The position numbers and the translations under genes are program-made. A stretch of 64,000 nucleotides of DNA from Ryuthela nishihirai (taxonomy: Eukaryota > Arthropoda > Arachnida > Araneae > Heptathelidae): positions 19,467,283-19,531,282 of the forward strand of contig JAWZYU010000017.1 in NCBI GenBank assembly GCA_038380435.1, in the 5' to 3' direction. Below, one piece after another: positions 9,478-21,425 of this stretch. Positions within the stretch are counted from its first letter, which is position 1; each line of letters begins with the position of its first letter. The notes beneath the pieces were generated by a model. It was not told the DNA's origin, made no database searches, and was given only the letters and a program-made list of their open reading frames with translations.

Positions 9478-9865
9478 TGGGTTGGGTTGTTTTACCTCTG
9501 AGCGGCATTTTTTTGCACACCATGGGCTAAATGGCCAGGTCACATGGACCCCGAAGGCTCAGAGAAGGTTGGGGGAGGGGACCCACTGGAACAGCTGTTG
9601 GGAGACAGATGGTAGCCTCCCGTCAAGGCCATCCAGCGTGTTCTTTAACGTGCACAGGGTATGGCTCTCCCACACACGGGGCCATGGCTTAACGTTCCAT
9701 CCGACGGACGGCGGCCTTTCCAAGCCCATCGGTGTCCCCTACTGACCGTGGGAAGGGTGGGAAATTATTGCGGAGATAAATCTCAACGCTGCCCCAGATG
9801 GGACTCGAACCTGGGAACTACAGATTACGAGTCTGGCGCGCTACCGACTGAGCCACCCCCGCCCC
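9478..9865 (-). mobile_element. SINE-A, full length
   Basis: Complete antisense copy from the gggttgggttgttttacctc tail to the tgagccacccccgcccc head. Abuts a palindromic MITE fragment that starts at about 9868. Confidence 0.93.
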
Positions 9866-9867
9866 AT

Positions 9868-10125
9868 ATTTTTTTGAGCGACTGTAGGTGGTCATATTAT
9901 TTTGATACTAGATCGTGTGGGCTCACTCACGGAAATATTGAGCGTGTGCAGTTACCGTTCACAGCAAACTGGAGCGTGTGCAGTTACTGTACACGCTCCA
10001 GTTTCTGTGAACGGTAACTGGAGCGTGTACAGTTGCTGTACACGCTCCAGATATTTTTCCTGAATTCTGTAATCACGTGACACGAAGGTTGCCAGATCAC
10101 TAATTTCTAAAAAAATTCGTTGCCA
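9868..10125. repeat. Partial Tc1/mariner-like MITE with palindromic core
   Basis: One terminus (tttttttgagcgactgtagg) followed by the actcacggaaatattgagcg block and repeated palindromic modules around ggagcgtgtacag/ctgtacacgctcc, then tcacgtgacacgaaggttgc. The far terminus has decayed. Confidence 0.85.
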
Positions 10126-10580
10126 GATATTGATTTTAGTAACAACTATGCAAGGACTTTGTCACAAAAAACGCCTATCTCCTCTGCATTGGAAGATACA
10201 ACAATTGATTTACACACATCCCTCGATTTACACGGGAAATAGGTTCACGAAAATCATCGTGTAAATGGGGACCAATAACTTATGGAAAAAAGGGTGATAG
10301 CTTCCGTAAAATGCTTTTTTATCTATAAAATGTATATTGAAAGTTTCATTTGAACAAATTTATTTAAGATTTCAGTTCAGTAGTAATAATAAACATTAGT
10401 GCAATTTTCTTTTTGTATTTTATTTCTCTTAATTCAGATAAGTTTAGATTAATTTTTCATTCATTTCTGTCTGGTTACGAAAAATACTCATCGTTTATGG
10501 AGACGGATGATGTCGAATTGGAAGACGAAATTTCAATGAAGGATATTAATCAACTGAATATGAATTAGAAACTAAGCATT
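10126..10580. other. AT-rich sequence with possible pogo-like remnants
   Basis: At about 10210-10275, ccctcgatttacacgg and its approximate complement ccgtgtaaatagaggg (found near 60357) resemble pogo/Tigger-type termini. A short frame ending at 10568 (METDDVELEDEISMKDINQ...) is acidic, like some transposase C-termini. Both are weak hints only. Confidence 0.25.
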
Positions 10581-10582
10581 TG

Positions 10583-10790
10583 CACAGTCGCTCAAAAAAG
10601 TATCCGAACCCTATGGTTGATTACAGAATTCAGAAAAAATATCTGGCAGCGATTTTTTTTAGAAATTAGTGATTCTGACAACCTTCGTGTCACGTGATTA
10701 CAGAATTCAGGAAAAATATCTGGAGCGTGTACAGTTGTTGTACACGCTCCAGTTACCGTTCACAGCAAACTGGAGCGTGTGCCCTAAAAC
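10583..10790. repeat. Partial Tc1/mariner-like MITE
   Basis: Begins with the terminus cagtcgctcaaaaaagtatc, continues with gttgattacagaattcag, and carries the palindromic ggagcgtgtacag module. It stops at about 10790 without the second terminus. Confidence 0.85.
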
Positions 10791-11064
10791 CACCTGATTT
10801 GATTCTACTTTAAGGAGATTGACGACCTTCTTGGTGATCTGGCCCCGCAGCCCATTTCATGTGATCAAAGATACACCAATCCAAATCCACGTCCTTGTAA
10901 AGTGTGCACTGCCCAGGATTATAGATCTGATTTTACACATTGATTCAAGTTCATTGCCTCAAGATTGCGATGAGCCATAAAGGTTTAAATATGACATTTA
11001 GCCTTCTAAGAAAAACTTTTCAGTATAAAAATTCTAGCAACCGACTGCTGCGAGTGCAACGCAA

Positions 11065-11416
11065 CGCTCGTAATCTGTAGTTCCCAGGTTCGAGTCCCAG
11101 CTGGATAGGCGTTGAGATTTATCTCCGCAAAATTCCACGCCCTGCCCACGATCAGTAGGGGACACCGATAGGCTTGGAAAGGCCGCCGTCCGTCGGATGG
11201 GACGTTAAGCCGTGACCCCGTGTGCGGGAGAGCCATACCCTGTGCACGTTAAAGAACACGCTGGATGGCCTTGACGGGAGGCTACCATCTGTCTTCCAAC
11301 AGCTGTTCCAGTGGGTCCCCTCCTCCAACCTTCTCTGAACCTTCATGATCGTTGTGACTTGACCATTTAGCCCATGGTGTGCAAAAATGTGCCGCTCAGA
11401 GGTAAAACAACCCAAC
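11065..11416 (+). mobile_element. SINE-A, 5'-truncated in the tRNA-like head
   Basis: Begins at ctcgtaatctgtagttccc and runs to aaaacaaccca. The sequence cgagtgca occurs on both sides (about 11051 and 11419) and may be a short target duplication. Confidence 0.88.
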
Positions 11417-11613
11417 TACGAGTGCAGTAAGTGCACCCTCAACAACAGACAGTTTTGATTGGAAACGCCACAAACTTTGAAAACGTTAATAACGTTAAAC
11501 GCTTTCTGTGTAAGCAAACTCTTTCGCCAATCACTTATAACCAACCGATAGATTTTTTCCTATTCTCTCTTTTAAACTCAGCCATTTTGATTCAGTTGAT
11601 AAAATGAAATAAA

Positions 11614-12190
11614 AAGAACCCTCGAACAGCTGCTTGCCACAGAGGTCTGACAGGAACCTATCTTTGGGTTGGGTTGTTTTATCTCTGAGCGGCACTTTTT
11701 TGCACACCATGGGCTAAATGGCCAGGTCACATGGACCCCGAAGGCTCAGAGAAGGTTGGGGGAGGGGACCCACTAGAACAGCTATTGGGAGACAGATGGT
11801 AGCCTCCCGTCAAGGCCATCCAGCGTGTTCTTTAACGTGCACAGGGTATGGCTCTCCCGCACACGGTGCCACGGTTTAACGTCCCATCCGACGGACGGCG
11901 GCCTTTCCAAGCCCATCGGTGTCCCCTACTGACCGTGGGCAGGGCGGGGAATTTTGCGGAGATAAATCTCAACGCTAACCCAGCTGGGACTCGAACCTGG
12001 GAACTACAGATTACGAGCCTGGCGCGCTACCGACTGAGTCACCCCCGCCCCAGGAACCTATCAGTGGTCTGTGAGGATGGCAGGACCTCAGCAGGAAAAC
12101 AACACGAACATCCATGCCTTACCCGGGGCTCGAACCCAGGTCCCTTAGACCAGTAACCACGCGTGCTAACCACTCGGCCACGGGAACCAT
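11614..12190 (-). mobile_element. SINE-B interrupted by a SINE-A
   Basis: The SINE-B tail (11614-11662) and head (12063-12190) are separated by a complete antisense SINE-A. Removing the insert and one copy of aggaacctatc restores a continuous element. Confidence 0.93.
11663..12051 (-). mobile_element. SINE-A nested in SINE-B
   Basis: Full-length antisense SINE-A flanked by a perfect 11-bp target duplication aggaacctatc (11652-11662 and 12052-12062). Shows that this SINE-A moved after the SINE-B. Confidence 0.95.
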
Positions 12191-12694
12191 GTTTAAAAAA
12201 CAACCAACAGCAGAAGCCATCTGTCGGCTCTACTGCAATTCACAATTGGATGGTTGTTTATTTTTCTGTCCAGGAAAAGAGAGAGACGCCATCTTGCAAA
12301 CGAGGGGAGATTGAAAGAGGTGTGACTTGTTCTCACCTCGTCTGTAAAAGCCTCTTTTTTAATGTCTGACGGAAACTTTGTATTTCGTTTGCGTCGTTAT
12401 CTTAGCGACCCATTGCAATCGATTCTTCCTGCTATAATCACCAGAAAGGGATTGTCCCCGGGGGAAGGGGAGGGGGAATGAAGTGCAAAGGAGAAAAAAA
12501 CGTCGGCAATAATTTCGGGTTCTGCGATGCCGGGAGAAGAGGAAACAGCACACTTCTTTGTAATTGGCCAGCATAGCTAAATAATAGAGCAAGTGAGAAA
12601 GCTGAAATTGCCGACCTTGAAGCAGGAAGGTCTTCAGGCTGTCAGCTTAGATAAATGACACGAATGTTCGACGCAGATTCGTTTCGAAAGAAGT
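12191..12694. other. Unique sequence with C/G runs; no gene recognised
   Basis: Non-repetitive, moderately GC-rich (for example the ggggaaggggaggggg stretch near 12460). Open frames are short and resemble nothing known. It could hold regulatory sequence, without direct evidence. Confidence 0.3.
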
Positions 12695-12705
12695 CACCCT
12701 CCATG

Positions 12706-13094
12706 TGGGGCGGGAGTGGCTCAGTCGGTAGCGCGCCAGGCTCGTAATCTGTAGTTCCCAGGTTCGAGTCCCAGTTGGGTCAGCGTTGAGATTTATCTCT
12801 GCAAATTTCCCCGCCCTGCCCACGGTCAGTAGGGGACACCGATGGGCTTGGAAAGGCCGCCGTCCGTCGGATGGGACGTTAAGCCGTGGCACCGTGTGCG
12901 GGAGAGCCATACCCTTTGCACGTTAAATAACACGCTGGATGGCCTTGACAGGACGCTACCAGCTGTCTCCCAACAGCTGTTTCAGTGGGTTCCCTCCCCC
13001 AACCTTCTCTGAGCCTTCGGGGTCCATATGACCTGGCCATTTAGCCCGTGGTGTGCAAAAAAGTGCCGCTCAGAGGTAAAACAACCCAACCCAA
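12706..13094 (+). mobile_element. SINE-A, full length with perfect target duplication
   Basis: Head gcgggagtggctcagtcgg to tail aaacaacccaaccca. Flanked by caccctccatg at 12695-12705 and 13095-13105. Confidence 0.95.
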
Positions 13095-13105
13095 CACCCT
13101 CCATG

Positions 13106-13429
13106 AAACGGCTCACAGTTAAATTCGTTTTTGTTATTGTTTTTCTTTTAAATCAGTTGCGTGCGATCGAATCGGACGAGGAAGGATGAGGACGGATCGC
13201 GAAATCGCTCTTCTTGGGATTCAGTGACGACAAAAACCTTCTACTTTCGAAGGAACGGTTTTTGTAAGGAAAGATTTTGCAACATTTCCGATGAGGACGC
13301 AGCAACTGTAACGAAGATGAGCGACACAATCGAAATTTATCATATTCCAATCTGTGAATTTGAAAGTGATGTTCGTGATTTAATTCTCACTTGGAGCTCA
13401 TTAATGAAAGAATCTCTCATGATTGACAT
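13106..13429. other. Unique sequence; open frame not recognised
   Basis: An open plus-strand frame of 97 codons (13161-13454) runs into the next SINE and matches no family known to me. Probably non-coding. Confidence 0.3.
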
Positions 13430-13972
13430 GGGGTGGGGGCGGCTCAGTCGGTAGCGCGCCAGGCTCGTAATCTGTAGTTCCCAGGTTCGAGTCCCAGCTG
13501 GGTCAGCGTTGAGATTTATCTCCGCACAATTCCCCGCCCTGCCCACGGTCAGTAGGGGACATCGATGGGCTGGGAAAGGTCGCCGTCCGTCGGATGGGAC
13601 GTTAAGGCCCGTGTGCGGGAGAGCTATACCCTGTGCACGTTAAAGAACACGCGGGATGGCCTTGACGGGAGGCTACCATCTGTCTCCCAACAGCTGTTCC
13701 AGTGGTCCCCTCCCCCAACCTTCTCTGAGCCTTCGGGGTCCATGTGACCTGGCCATTTAGCCCATGGTATGCAAAAAAGTGCCGCTCAGAGGTAAAACAA
13801 CCCAACGTTAAAGAACACGCTGGATGGCCTTGACGGGAGGCTACCATCTGTCTCCCAACAGCTGTTCCAGTGGTCCCCTCCCCCTACCTTCTCTGAGCCT
13901 TCGGGGTCCATGTAACCTGGCCATTCAGCCCGTGGTGTGCAAAATAGTGCCGCTCAGAGGTAAAACAACCCA
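13430..13972 (+). mobile_element. SINE-A with a complete extra tail unit
   Basis: Head, body and tail reach aaacaaccc at about 13803; a second ~169-bp tail unit (gttaaagaacacgctgg ... aaacaaccca) follows. The junction is at the same point as in the copies at 2443, 53600 and 58178. The body has a deletion in the taaggcccgtgtgcggg region. Confidence 0.9.
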
Positions 13973-14499
13973 AACAACCAACATAATTGTCATTTCAAAT
14001 TTTCTAAACCTAGCAGAAACTAAAAAGTAACAAATGAGGTTCACATACGAATAATGTTAGAAGCCATTATGTAGATTTATTTGCATTCAGAGGTGGGCTG
14101 ATACTTTTTATTTTGGCAGAGACGTTGCTTTTGTAGGGTGACGAGGGATGCGTTTAAAAAATTTATTTCGACTTTTTATAAGATTTCAGTACTTATTCCG
14201 TTAAATTATAGGTTGATAGTTCGAATTTACCGCTCAAGGTCGTATCTACTTGGAGGGAGGGAGATTCTAGCCTCCATCAAGTTTCCACAACTAACATTCT
14301 GGTAAACTACCTTTCCGTCAGTGGAATATCTAATTATTCACTGGAATATTAATGATATCAATTGATATCAGGCAGTTCTTGGATCATTTACAATACTGAC
14401 CTCATATTTGCGCTACACATCGCACCGAAAGCTAGAATTATATAATTTGCAAAATTAGACCCGTTTCAGAATCAACAGACAATTATAGGATGATTTCTT

Positions 14500-14660
14500 T
14501 TACCTCTTAGCGGCATAGTTTTCCCACGCAATCTACTAAATAACAGGTCACAAAGACCCAGAAGAGGTTGGGAAATGGGATCTACGGCACAGCTTTTAAG
14601 AGACAGATAGAAGCTTCGATCAGATCAACTCCATTCAGCGGGTTCTTTTACGTTCACAGA
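14500..14660 (-). mobile_element. Old SINE-A fragment
   Basis: Recognisable but heavily diverged: tttacctcttagcggcat, acaggtcacaaagaccca, gaagaggttggg, gagacagatagaagcttc, gcgggttcttttacgttcac. Indicates that the family has been active over a long period. Confidence 0.6.
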
Positions 14661-14661
14661 A

Positions 14662-17606
14662 TAATAAAAATAATTTGTTTCATGCAGGGAGTTACAGTAA
14701 AGCCAAGATACAGGTAATTTTGGATATTAATTTAAACTTTCAAGTGGCTTGGTGCCCCAGTACATTTCAGAAATTAAAAAGAAATATCGATAGTACAAAA
14801 ATAGAAACATGTTTACAGGAATTGCATAATTATTTGATACATAAAACAAAATGACAATTTGCACAGAGAAGATAATATATAATATGAAATATGATTACAA
14901 AACAAAACTTAGGGGGAAGAAAAAGAAGGTTTAAGACAACAGAGAGTAATATTAAATGAATGAACAGGGGGGGAAAGGATTGCGGATAATCCCGACAAAG
15001 GGCAAAGATAGGGGGTGGGAATAGGGGTGAGGAGATGTTGTTGATCAAACGTTTCAATATTCTAACAGGAGTGGAGAAATATAGGTTTTGAATTTTGTTT
15101 AAGAATTTACAGAAGTGATATCGCTCTGTTGAGAATTCCAAGTTGAGGTTGTTTGAAAGGCCAAAGCAATTTCACCATATTTAGCCTTTGAGAATCATGG
15201 GAGTAGAAAACATTTTATTATCAGAGCGAAGGATGTGGCGATGTCGTAATTGAATATAAGGGGTAAGAATCGAATGAAGGGGATGAGACTTGTTATTAAT
15301 TGTGTCGTGAATAAAGCTAATAAACCGCAGTTTTCTTCTGGATTCAAGAGTGGGAATTTGATAGTTGGAACGAATATCAGTAAGAGAATCTCGTTTGTTA
15401 AAAGAGATTTTGCTGATGATTTTGAGAGATTCATTTCGAACTTTTTCTAATTTATAAGAGTTCTTTTTATTAATAATGGTGGAAGCACAGTATTCGAGTT
15501 TCGGTCGGATGTAAATTTTGTAGAACATTGGGGCATTGGAGGATATATAGTTTCGAATGTATCTCAATATAGAAGTTCTTTTAGAAACTGAAGCGACGTA
15601 TTTATTAATGTGAATTCCAAAGTCAAGATTATTATCTATCATCATACCTAAGTACTTCATGGAAGTGGAAACTGTAACATGGGTTTACTAATTTTAATGT
15701 TTGTGTCAGGTGGGGGAGAATTTGGAGTTGAAAGAAAATCAATATTGGTTTTCTTGATATCGACAGTGAATCCATTTTTAGTATACCAATGAAGCACATC
15801 ATGAATATTGTTTTCTATTTCTTGTTTTAGAGAAATGAAAGAACTTGAAGTAAAAGAAGAAGACAATCGTCTGCATACATAAAAATATTGTAGTTGGTGG
15901 AGGATTGTAAACGCTCATTAACAAAAAAGTTCAAGGGAAGTTGGCTAAGAATGGTTCCTTTGGGTACTCCCGATTGATTTTAAAACGCGCAGAGATCTTA
16001 TTACTGTTTAATTTAGTTCGGATAACACGGTCGTTGAGATGATTTTTAAACCAGGAAAGAGCTGAGAGAGATAGATTAAGATTAGAGCAGAGTTTTTGCA
16101 AGAGAAGTTTGTATTCAACTGAATCCAATGCCTTTGAGATGTCAAGGGCAACCACTCCCACAACCGTTTTCCCTTTGCTCTCTAAAGCCAATCTCCACTG
16201 ATTAACAAGAAGTGTCACGAGAGTTTCAGTTGACCGATTTTTCCTAAACTCGAATTGTCTGCACGAGAGTATATTACATTTTTCAAGAAAAGTCGATAAT
16301 TGTCTTTCGACGACTTTTTCTAAAAATTTGCTTAAAGCACGTGTAACTGAAATAGGTCGATAGTCCAGAGGTTTAGAAGGATTTGAAATTTTAGGTGTAG
16401 GTGAGATGATGGCTTCTTTCCATGGAATTGGGAATTGATTAGTGTTAAATGAACAATTAATAAGATCACAAAGGGATTAACAGGATTAAACAGAAGGATT
16501 AGCAGAAATTAACGGGAGTAGAATTTTTAGTTGAAAGATAGGAATTCCATCTGGTCCGACACTGCGAGTGTTTTTTAGCGAATTTATAAGGTTAAGAACT
16601 TCTACTTTGGTAACATTTTTGAGCTTAAAAGTTTCCAGATTATTAAATGATTTATTGGAATAGGACAATAGCTCATTTGCGTTGGCATAATTTTCTGTAG
16701 AAGTGCAGGATTTGCAGAATACATTATTCAAAACATTGGCAATGCTTTTATCATCGTAGAAGGAATTGTCATTGTAAACGATCTTATTAATTTTGGTTTG
16801 GTTTCTTAAATTACCAGTAATAGAATTAAAAATTCGAAATATTTCATTTCCATTTGGATTAATAACGGAAAGTCGATTAAGGAAATATAAACGCTTGGCA
16901 TTCTTAATACCAGTGTTGACCAGATTACGGAAAGCTTTATAGTCCTCGCATGTGTATGGAGATTAGGGTTAACAGCATTCTTAAAGTGTTTGTTTTTTAA
17001 TGAGATCCTTTTCAGAAGTTCTTTTGCAATCCAAGGCTTTCGAGAAGAGCGAACCCTGAAAGTTTTATAAGGAGCAGATCACAGGGCAAAATGGGTTCAA
17101 CAGGAGAGATGTTGTGCCTCTGTGGTAGGGGTTGTGCATTCGGAAATACTCTTCTGCGAAGGGAGATATTTTGCAAACTCAAAAAAACTCACCATTGTTG
17201 AAATTTTTAAAGGATCGTTTTGAAATTAAAATTTTAGGTGCACGAGGTCTATATTACGGAAGTGCTAATAATAAAATGATCACTGATGTCTTCGAAGAGA
17301 GTCAGTGTATGCTTGTGAAGCGAAGATCTATTGCAGAAAATCGTATCAATGAGAGATTCACTGCGATCAGTCATGCGCGTTGGCAATTTGTTTAAGCGTA
17401 TATGTCCGAATGTTTTTAGGCAGAATTCAAGCTTGGAATACGCCGAATTATGTTTTAAAGCATCTGTATTAAAATCTCCCGTAAAAATGGAAGTAATGTT
17501 TCAAAAGAAGCTTAAATTCTATAAATATATATTCCTTTTAGCTTACGACTGATGACCAATGTTGCAAACCTTAAAAATGTTTCAGCAGATTTTGTGACTC
17601 TTTGTA
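14662..17606 (-). mobile_element. Decayed LINE copy 1 (Jockey/CR1/L2-type), truncated within the endonuclease
   Basis: Matches the plus-strand copy at 36146-42660 over its full length but without that copy's nested insertions. In the element's direction it holds the end of the endonuclease (17606 to about 17040), a PWI-type linker, the reverse transcriptase (about 16730-15660) with the YADD active site complementary to 15866-15877, a C-terminal region (15660-15181) and a 3' UTR ending in an ATT-rich tail near 14670. Frameshifts and stops break the ORF into pieces (16731-16486, 16218-15931, 15866-15657, 15660-15181). A dead copy. Confidence 0.88.
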
Positions 17607-17675
17607 GGCAGAGTTTCTCATCAATGGCAGAGTGGGAAATATGGAGGTAGAGTTTCTTACTGAGGGCAGAGTGGG

Positions 17676-18058
17676 TTGAGTTGTTTTACCTCTGAGCGGC
17701 ACTTTTTTGCACACCATGGGCTAAATGGCCAGGTCACATGGACCCCGAAGGCTCAAAGAAGGTTGGGGGAGGGGACCCACTGGAACAGCTGTTGGGAGAC
17801 AGATGGTAGCCTCCCGTCAAGGCCATCCAGCGTGTTCTTTAACGTGCAAGGGGTATGGCTCTCCCACACACGGGGCCACGGCTTAACGTCCCATCCGACG
17901 GACGGCGGCCTTTTCAAGCCCATCGGTGTCCCCTACTGACCGTGGCAGAGCGGGGAAATTTTGCGGAGATAAATCTCAACGCTGACCCAGCTAGGACTCG
18001 AACCTAGGAACTACAGATTACGAGCCTGGCGCGCTACCGACTGAGCCACCCCCGCCCC
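17676..18058 (-). mobile_element. SINE-A, full length
   Basis: Target duplication gagggcagagtggg (17662-17675) and gagggcagaatggg (18059-18072), one mismatch in 14. Confidence 0.94.
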
Positions 18059-18072
18059 GAGGGCAGAATGGG

Positions 18073-18635
18073 AAACGTGAATTTGACCCTGAGGACAAAG
18101 TGGTTCGTGGGGATTAAAAGAAAAAAATCACAACGCAGCTACAATTGAGACTCGAAATCTTGTATCGCAAGCCTTGCGTGCTAGCCATTTAGGTAATCCC
18201 CTTCCAATTGTGCAACGTACATTAAAGTGATTTACCTGAAGTTTCTGAACCATTTCATTCGAAATTCACCAAAAATCCAAATCCGTTAAAATTAAAGCCA
18301 GATTTCAATTCACTTCGTCACAGAAATCTCTTTCAAAGGTTTAGAGTTATTCACATTAAGAATTTTTGAAGCATCTTGGAATCATTATCATCAATGGGAT
18401 CGGCATCATAGTCCAACTTAGTCAAAGAATAAATTGCTTTTAATAACATATGGGTATTATTACTGAACCAAATTAAATGACAAAAAAATTTTAAAAATAA
18501 GCGTACCGCACTGGTAATAAAATAAATGATAAATAGAAAAATTGAACTACAGTAATCTTTCGGTTTTCTTCATTCGCTCCTGCAAAACTACTCCTAAGAT
18601 GGAAACATAAAATGAATAAATTTCAATTTTTCGTT
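18073..18635. other. AT-rich unique sequence with a possible SINE relic
   Basis: 18120-18205 has an eroded tRNA-like stretch (gagactcgaaatcttgtatc, cgtgctagccatttagg), plausibly a very old SINE head. Nothing else recognised. Confidence 0.35.
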
Positions 18636-18689
18636 TCGACAAACAAACGAAACGAAAAAGAAAAATCGGAGTTGAAATAAAAAATTGTC

Positions 18690-19545
18690 TCAAACATATA
18701 CACCGAAGAGCCAAAATATTATGACCTACCTGCCAAATATGATGTTGGTCCTCCACGTGCCGCCAAAACAGCTCTCTCCCGGCGAGGCATGGACGCTACA
18801 AGATTTCTAAAGATGTCTTGTGGTATCTGGTACCAATTGGGTTGGGTTGTTTTATCTCTGAACGGCACTTTTTTGCACACCATGGGCTAAATGGCCAGGT
18901 CACATGGACCCCGAATGCTCAGAGAAGGTTGGGGGAGGGGACCCACTGGAACAGTTATTGGGAGACAGATGGTAGCCTCCCGTTAAGGGCATCCAACGTG
19001 TTCTTTAACGTGCAAGGGGTATGGCTCTCCCACACACGGGGCCACGGCTTAACGTCCCATCCGACGGACGGCGGCCTTTCCAAGTCCATCGGTGTCCCCT
19101 ACTGACCGGGGCAGGGCAGGGAATTTTGCGGAGATAAATCTCAACGCTGACCCAGCTGAGACTCGAACCTGGGAACTACAGATTACGAGCCTGGCGCACT
19201 ACCGATTGAGCCACCCCCGCCCCGGTATCTGGTACCAAACGTTACCAGCAGATCCTTTAACTCTTGCAAGTTACGTGGTTGAGCCGCCATATTGTTTATG
19301 CTGTACTAACACAAACCACAGATGCTCGATTGGATTGATGTCTAGGGAATTTGGAGGCCAGGGAAATACCTGGAAGTCTTTCTCATGTTACATGAACCAT
19401 TCTCGAACAATATCGGCAGTGTGGCATGACCTATTGTTCCACTGAAAGAAGGCAAAACCAGATGGATATACCGTTGCCATGAAAGGATGTACCTGGTCTG
19501 CAATGAGGTAGGTGGTAGATGTCATAGTTCCCTGCACATGAAAGA
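18690..19545. mobile_element. Widespread animal interspersed repeat, interrupted by a SINE-A
   Basis: Contains ccgaagagccaaaatattatgacc as two short blocks (ccgaagagccaaaatatt, gacctacctgcc), gtgccgccaaaacagc, cacagatgctcgattggat and gaatttggaggccagg. These are motifs of a high-copy repeat known in many animal genomes whose superfamily I cannot state safely. Interrupted at 18837-19223 by a SINE-A; the right part ends where a truncated SINE-A starts at 19546. Confidence 0.6.
18837..19223 (-). mobile_element. SINE-A, full length
   Basis: Perfect 15-bp target duplication ggtatctggtaccaa at 18822-18836 and 19224-19238, inside the repeat at 18690-19545. Confidence 0.95.
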
Positions 19546-19746
19546 CTCCGTGTGCGGGAGAGCCATACCCTGTGCATGTTAAAGAACATGATGGATGGTC
19601 TTGACGGGAGGCTACCATCTGTCTGCCAACAGCTGTTCCAGTGGGTCCCCTCCCCCAACCTTCTCTGAGCCTTCGGAGTCCTTGTGACCTGGCCATTTAG
19701 CCCATGGTGTGCAAAACAAAGTGGCACTCAGAGGTAAAACAACCCA
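19546..19746 (+). mobile_element. SINE-A, 5'-truncated
   Basis: Starts at gactccgtgtgcgggagagc and ends aaaacaacccaac; the tRNA-like head is absent. Confidence 0.9.
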
Positions 19747-20116
19747 ACAACTTTTCTACCATCAGATTGCGATTTCCGAATGGATGAATAACCTTAATCC
19801 AGACGGAGCCACTTTCCCAAAAATCCAACAATCTACTCGGAAGGAATCCAACAATCTACTCGGAAATCCAACAACCTACTTTTCATCCTGTCTCCCAACG
19901 TATCTATCCACCCCATTATCATCATCATGATACTGATTTGCATGGACAGATGTTTCTAAGATCTTCGTACCTCGTCAGATGTTACATGATTGCAACTGAC
20001 ATCAGTGCTTATTACGAGTCTTGACATAATCATTGTTTAATGGAACTCATTTCCTGCCCTAATCCCTAGACTCGACAAACAAACGAAACGAAAAAGAAAA
20101 ATCGGAGTTGAAATAA

Positions 20117-20640
20117 GTCGACCACTTTCCACACGAATCCTTTTCACCTGTCCTATTAACTGCAAAGAGTTGAAAGAAATTACTTTCCTAAAAGGTAAAT
20201 TTCTTACTCCATTTATTTCGATTGAAACACCCCGTCGCCTTAAGAAAGCTCGGAGTCATGTTCTCTCTCTTAGTTTGCAATTTATTTCCAATTAGCGATG
20301 ATTTCATTCGCTTAGTCCGACTACTGTTTCCATCATCACAGGCGATGACTACATTCTTATCTCTCTAAATTACATCCGGAGGACGAGAAAAACGATAAAA
20401 AACATCATGTCGACATCAACAGCTGCAAATGTCCAAAGCGAGTGAGTGAGACGCGTGTGCGTGAGATGACTTCACAAATCCTTGAGCATTTAAACGGTCA
20501 AGGAACGCGCGGCCCGTGCGAGGCAGGTGCTTGGACACCGATGGGTATGGCCTCACAGGAAGCGGTTTAGCGTTATTAATATTTACAAATATTGTGGCGT
20601 CTTAAAATAAAGCTATTATTAGCATCGGAGATGGCCTCAC
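20117..20640. other. Unique sequence, locally GC-rich
   Basis: No repeat or exon recognised. 20400-20600 has higher GC, an E-box-like cagctg and palindromic gcgcgg motifs. Candidate regulatory DNA only by composition. Confidence 0.3.
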
Positions 20641-20642
20641 TA

Positions 20643-21425
20643 CAAATTGAAGCGTGTACAGTCGCTCAAAAAAGTATCCGAACACCGTGGTTGATTACAG
20701 AATTCAGAAAAAATATCTGGCAGAGATTTTTTTTAAAAATCAGTGATCTGACAACCTTCTTGTCACGTGATTACAGAATTCAGGAAAAATATCTGGAGCG
20801 TGTACAGCAACTGTACACGCTCCAGTTACCGTTCACAGCAAACTGGAGCGTGTGCAGTAACTGCACACACTCCAGTTTGCTGTGAACGGTAACTGCACAC
20901 GCTCAATATTTCTGTGAGTGAGCCCACACGATCTAGTATCAAAATAATATGACCACCTACAGTCGCTCAAAAAAGTATGAACACTATATTGAACACTATG
21001 GTAATATTGAACACTATGGTTGATTACAGAATTCAGAAAAAATATTTGGCAACGATTATTTCAGAAATTAGTGATCTAGCAACCTTTGTGTCACGTCACT
21101 AATTTTTGAAATAATCGTTGCCAGATATTTTTTTCTGAATTCTGTAATCAACCATAGTGTTCGGATACTTTTTTGAGCGACTGTAGGTGGTCATATTATT
21201 TTGATACTAGATCGTGTGGGCTCACTCACAGAAATATTGAGCGTGTGCAGTTACCGTTCACAGCAAACTGGAGCGTGTGCAGTAACTGCACACACTCCAT
21301 TTTGTTGTGAACGGTAACTGGAGCGTGCCAGATCACTAATTTCTAAAAAAAATCGTTGCCAGATATTTTTTCCTGAATTCTCTAATCAACATAGGGTTCG
21401 GATACTTTTTTGAGCGACAGTACCT
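20643..21425. repeat. Composite Tc1/mariner-like palindromic MITE
   Basis: Outer termini tacagtcgctcaaaaaagta (20645) and ttttttgagcgacagta (to about 21424), with TA at both ends. Internal copies of the same terminus at about 20957 and 21170-21192 show at least two MITEs nested or joined. Contains the palindromic gtgtacag/ctgtacac and gtgtgcag/ctgcacac modules and a hairpin around 21060-21120. No transposase ORF. Confidence 0.9.

Larger units (their letters stand above)
18636..20116. repeat. Perfect 45-bp direct repeat flanking a 1.39-kb insertion
   Basis: The same 45 bases (beginning tcgacaaacaaacgaaacg, ending cggagttgaaataa) stand at 18636-18680 and 20072-20116. Between them lie the repeat at 18690-19545, two SINE-A copies and some unique DNA. 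Consistent with an unusually long target duplication or a local segmental duplication. Confidence 0.9.

Noticed and set aside
9422..9745. Recurrent peptide GCFTSERHFFAHHGLNGQV and relatives at many loci
   Set aside because: Translation of the antisense SINE-A body; SINEs are non-coding.
17132..17395. 87-codon frame (CIRKYSSAKGDILQTQKN...) conserved at 36620-36357
   Set aside because: Conservation comes from the LINE: the opposite strand encodes the endonuclease motifs LPTRMTDHSESLID and DISDHF. It starts with TTG and is only an antisense shadow.
19388..19696. Start codon exon MPH... for Poxn near 19420 on the minus strand
   Set aside because: The ATG-CCA-CAC there lies inside a dispersed repeat and is not followed by a donor in the needed phase.
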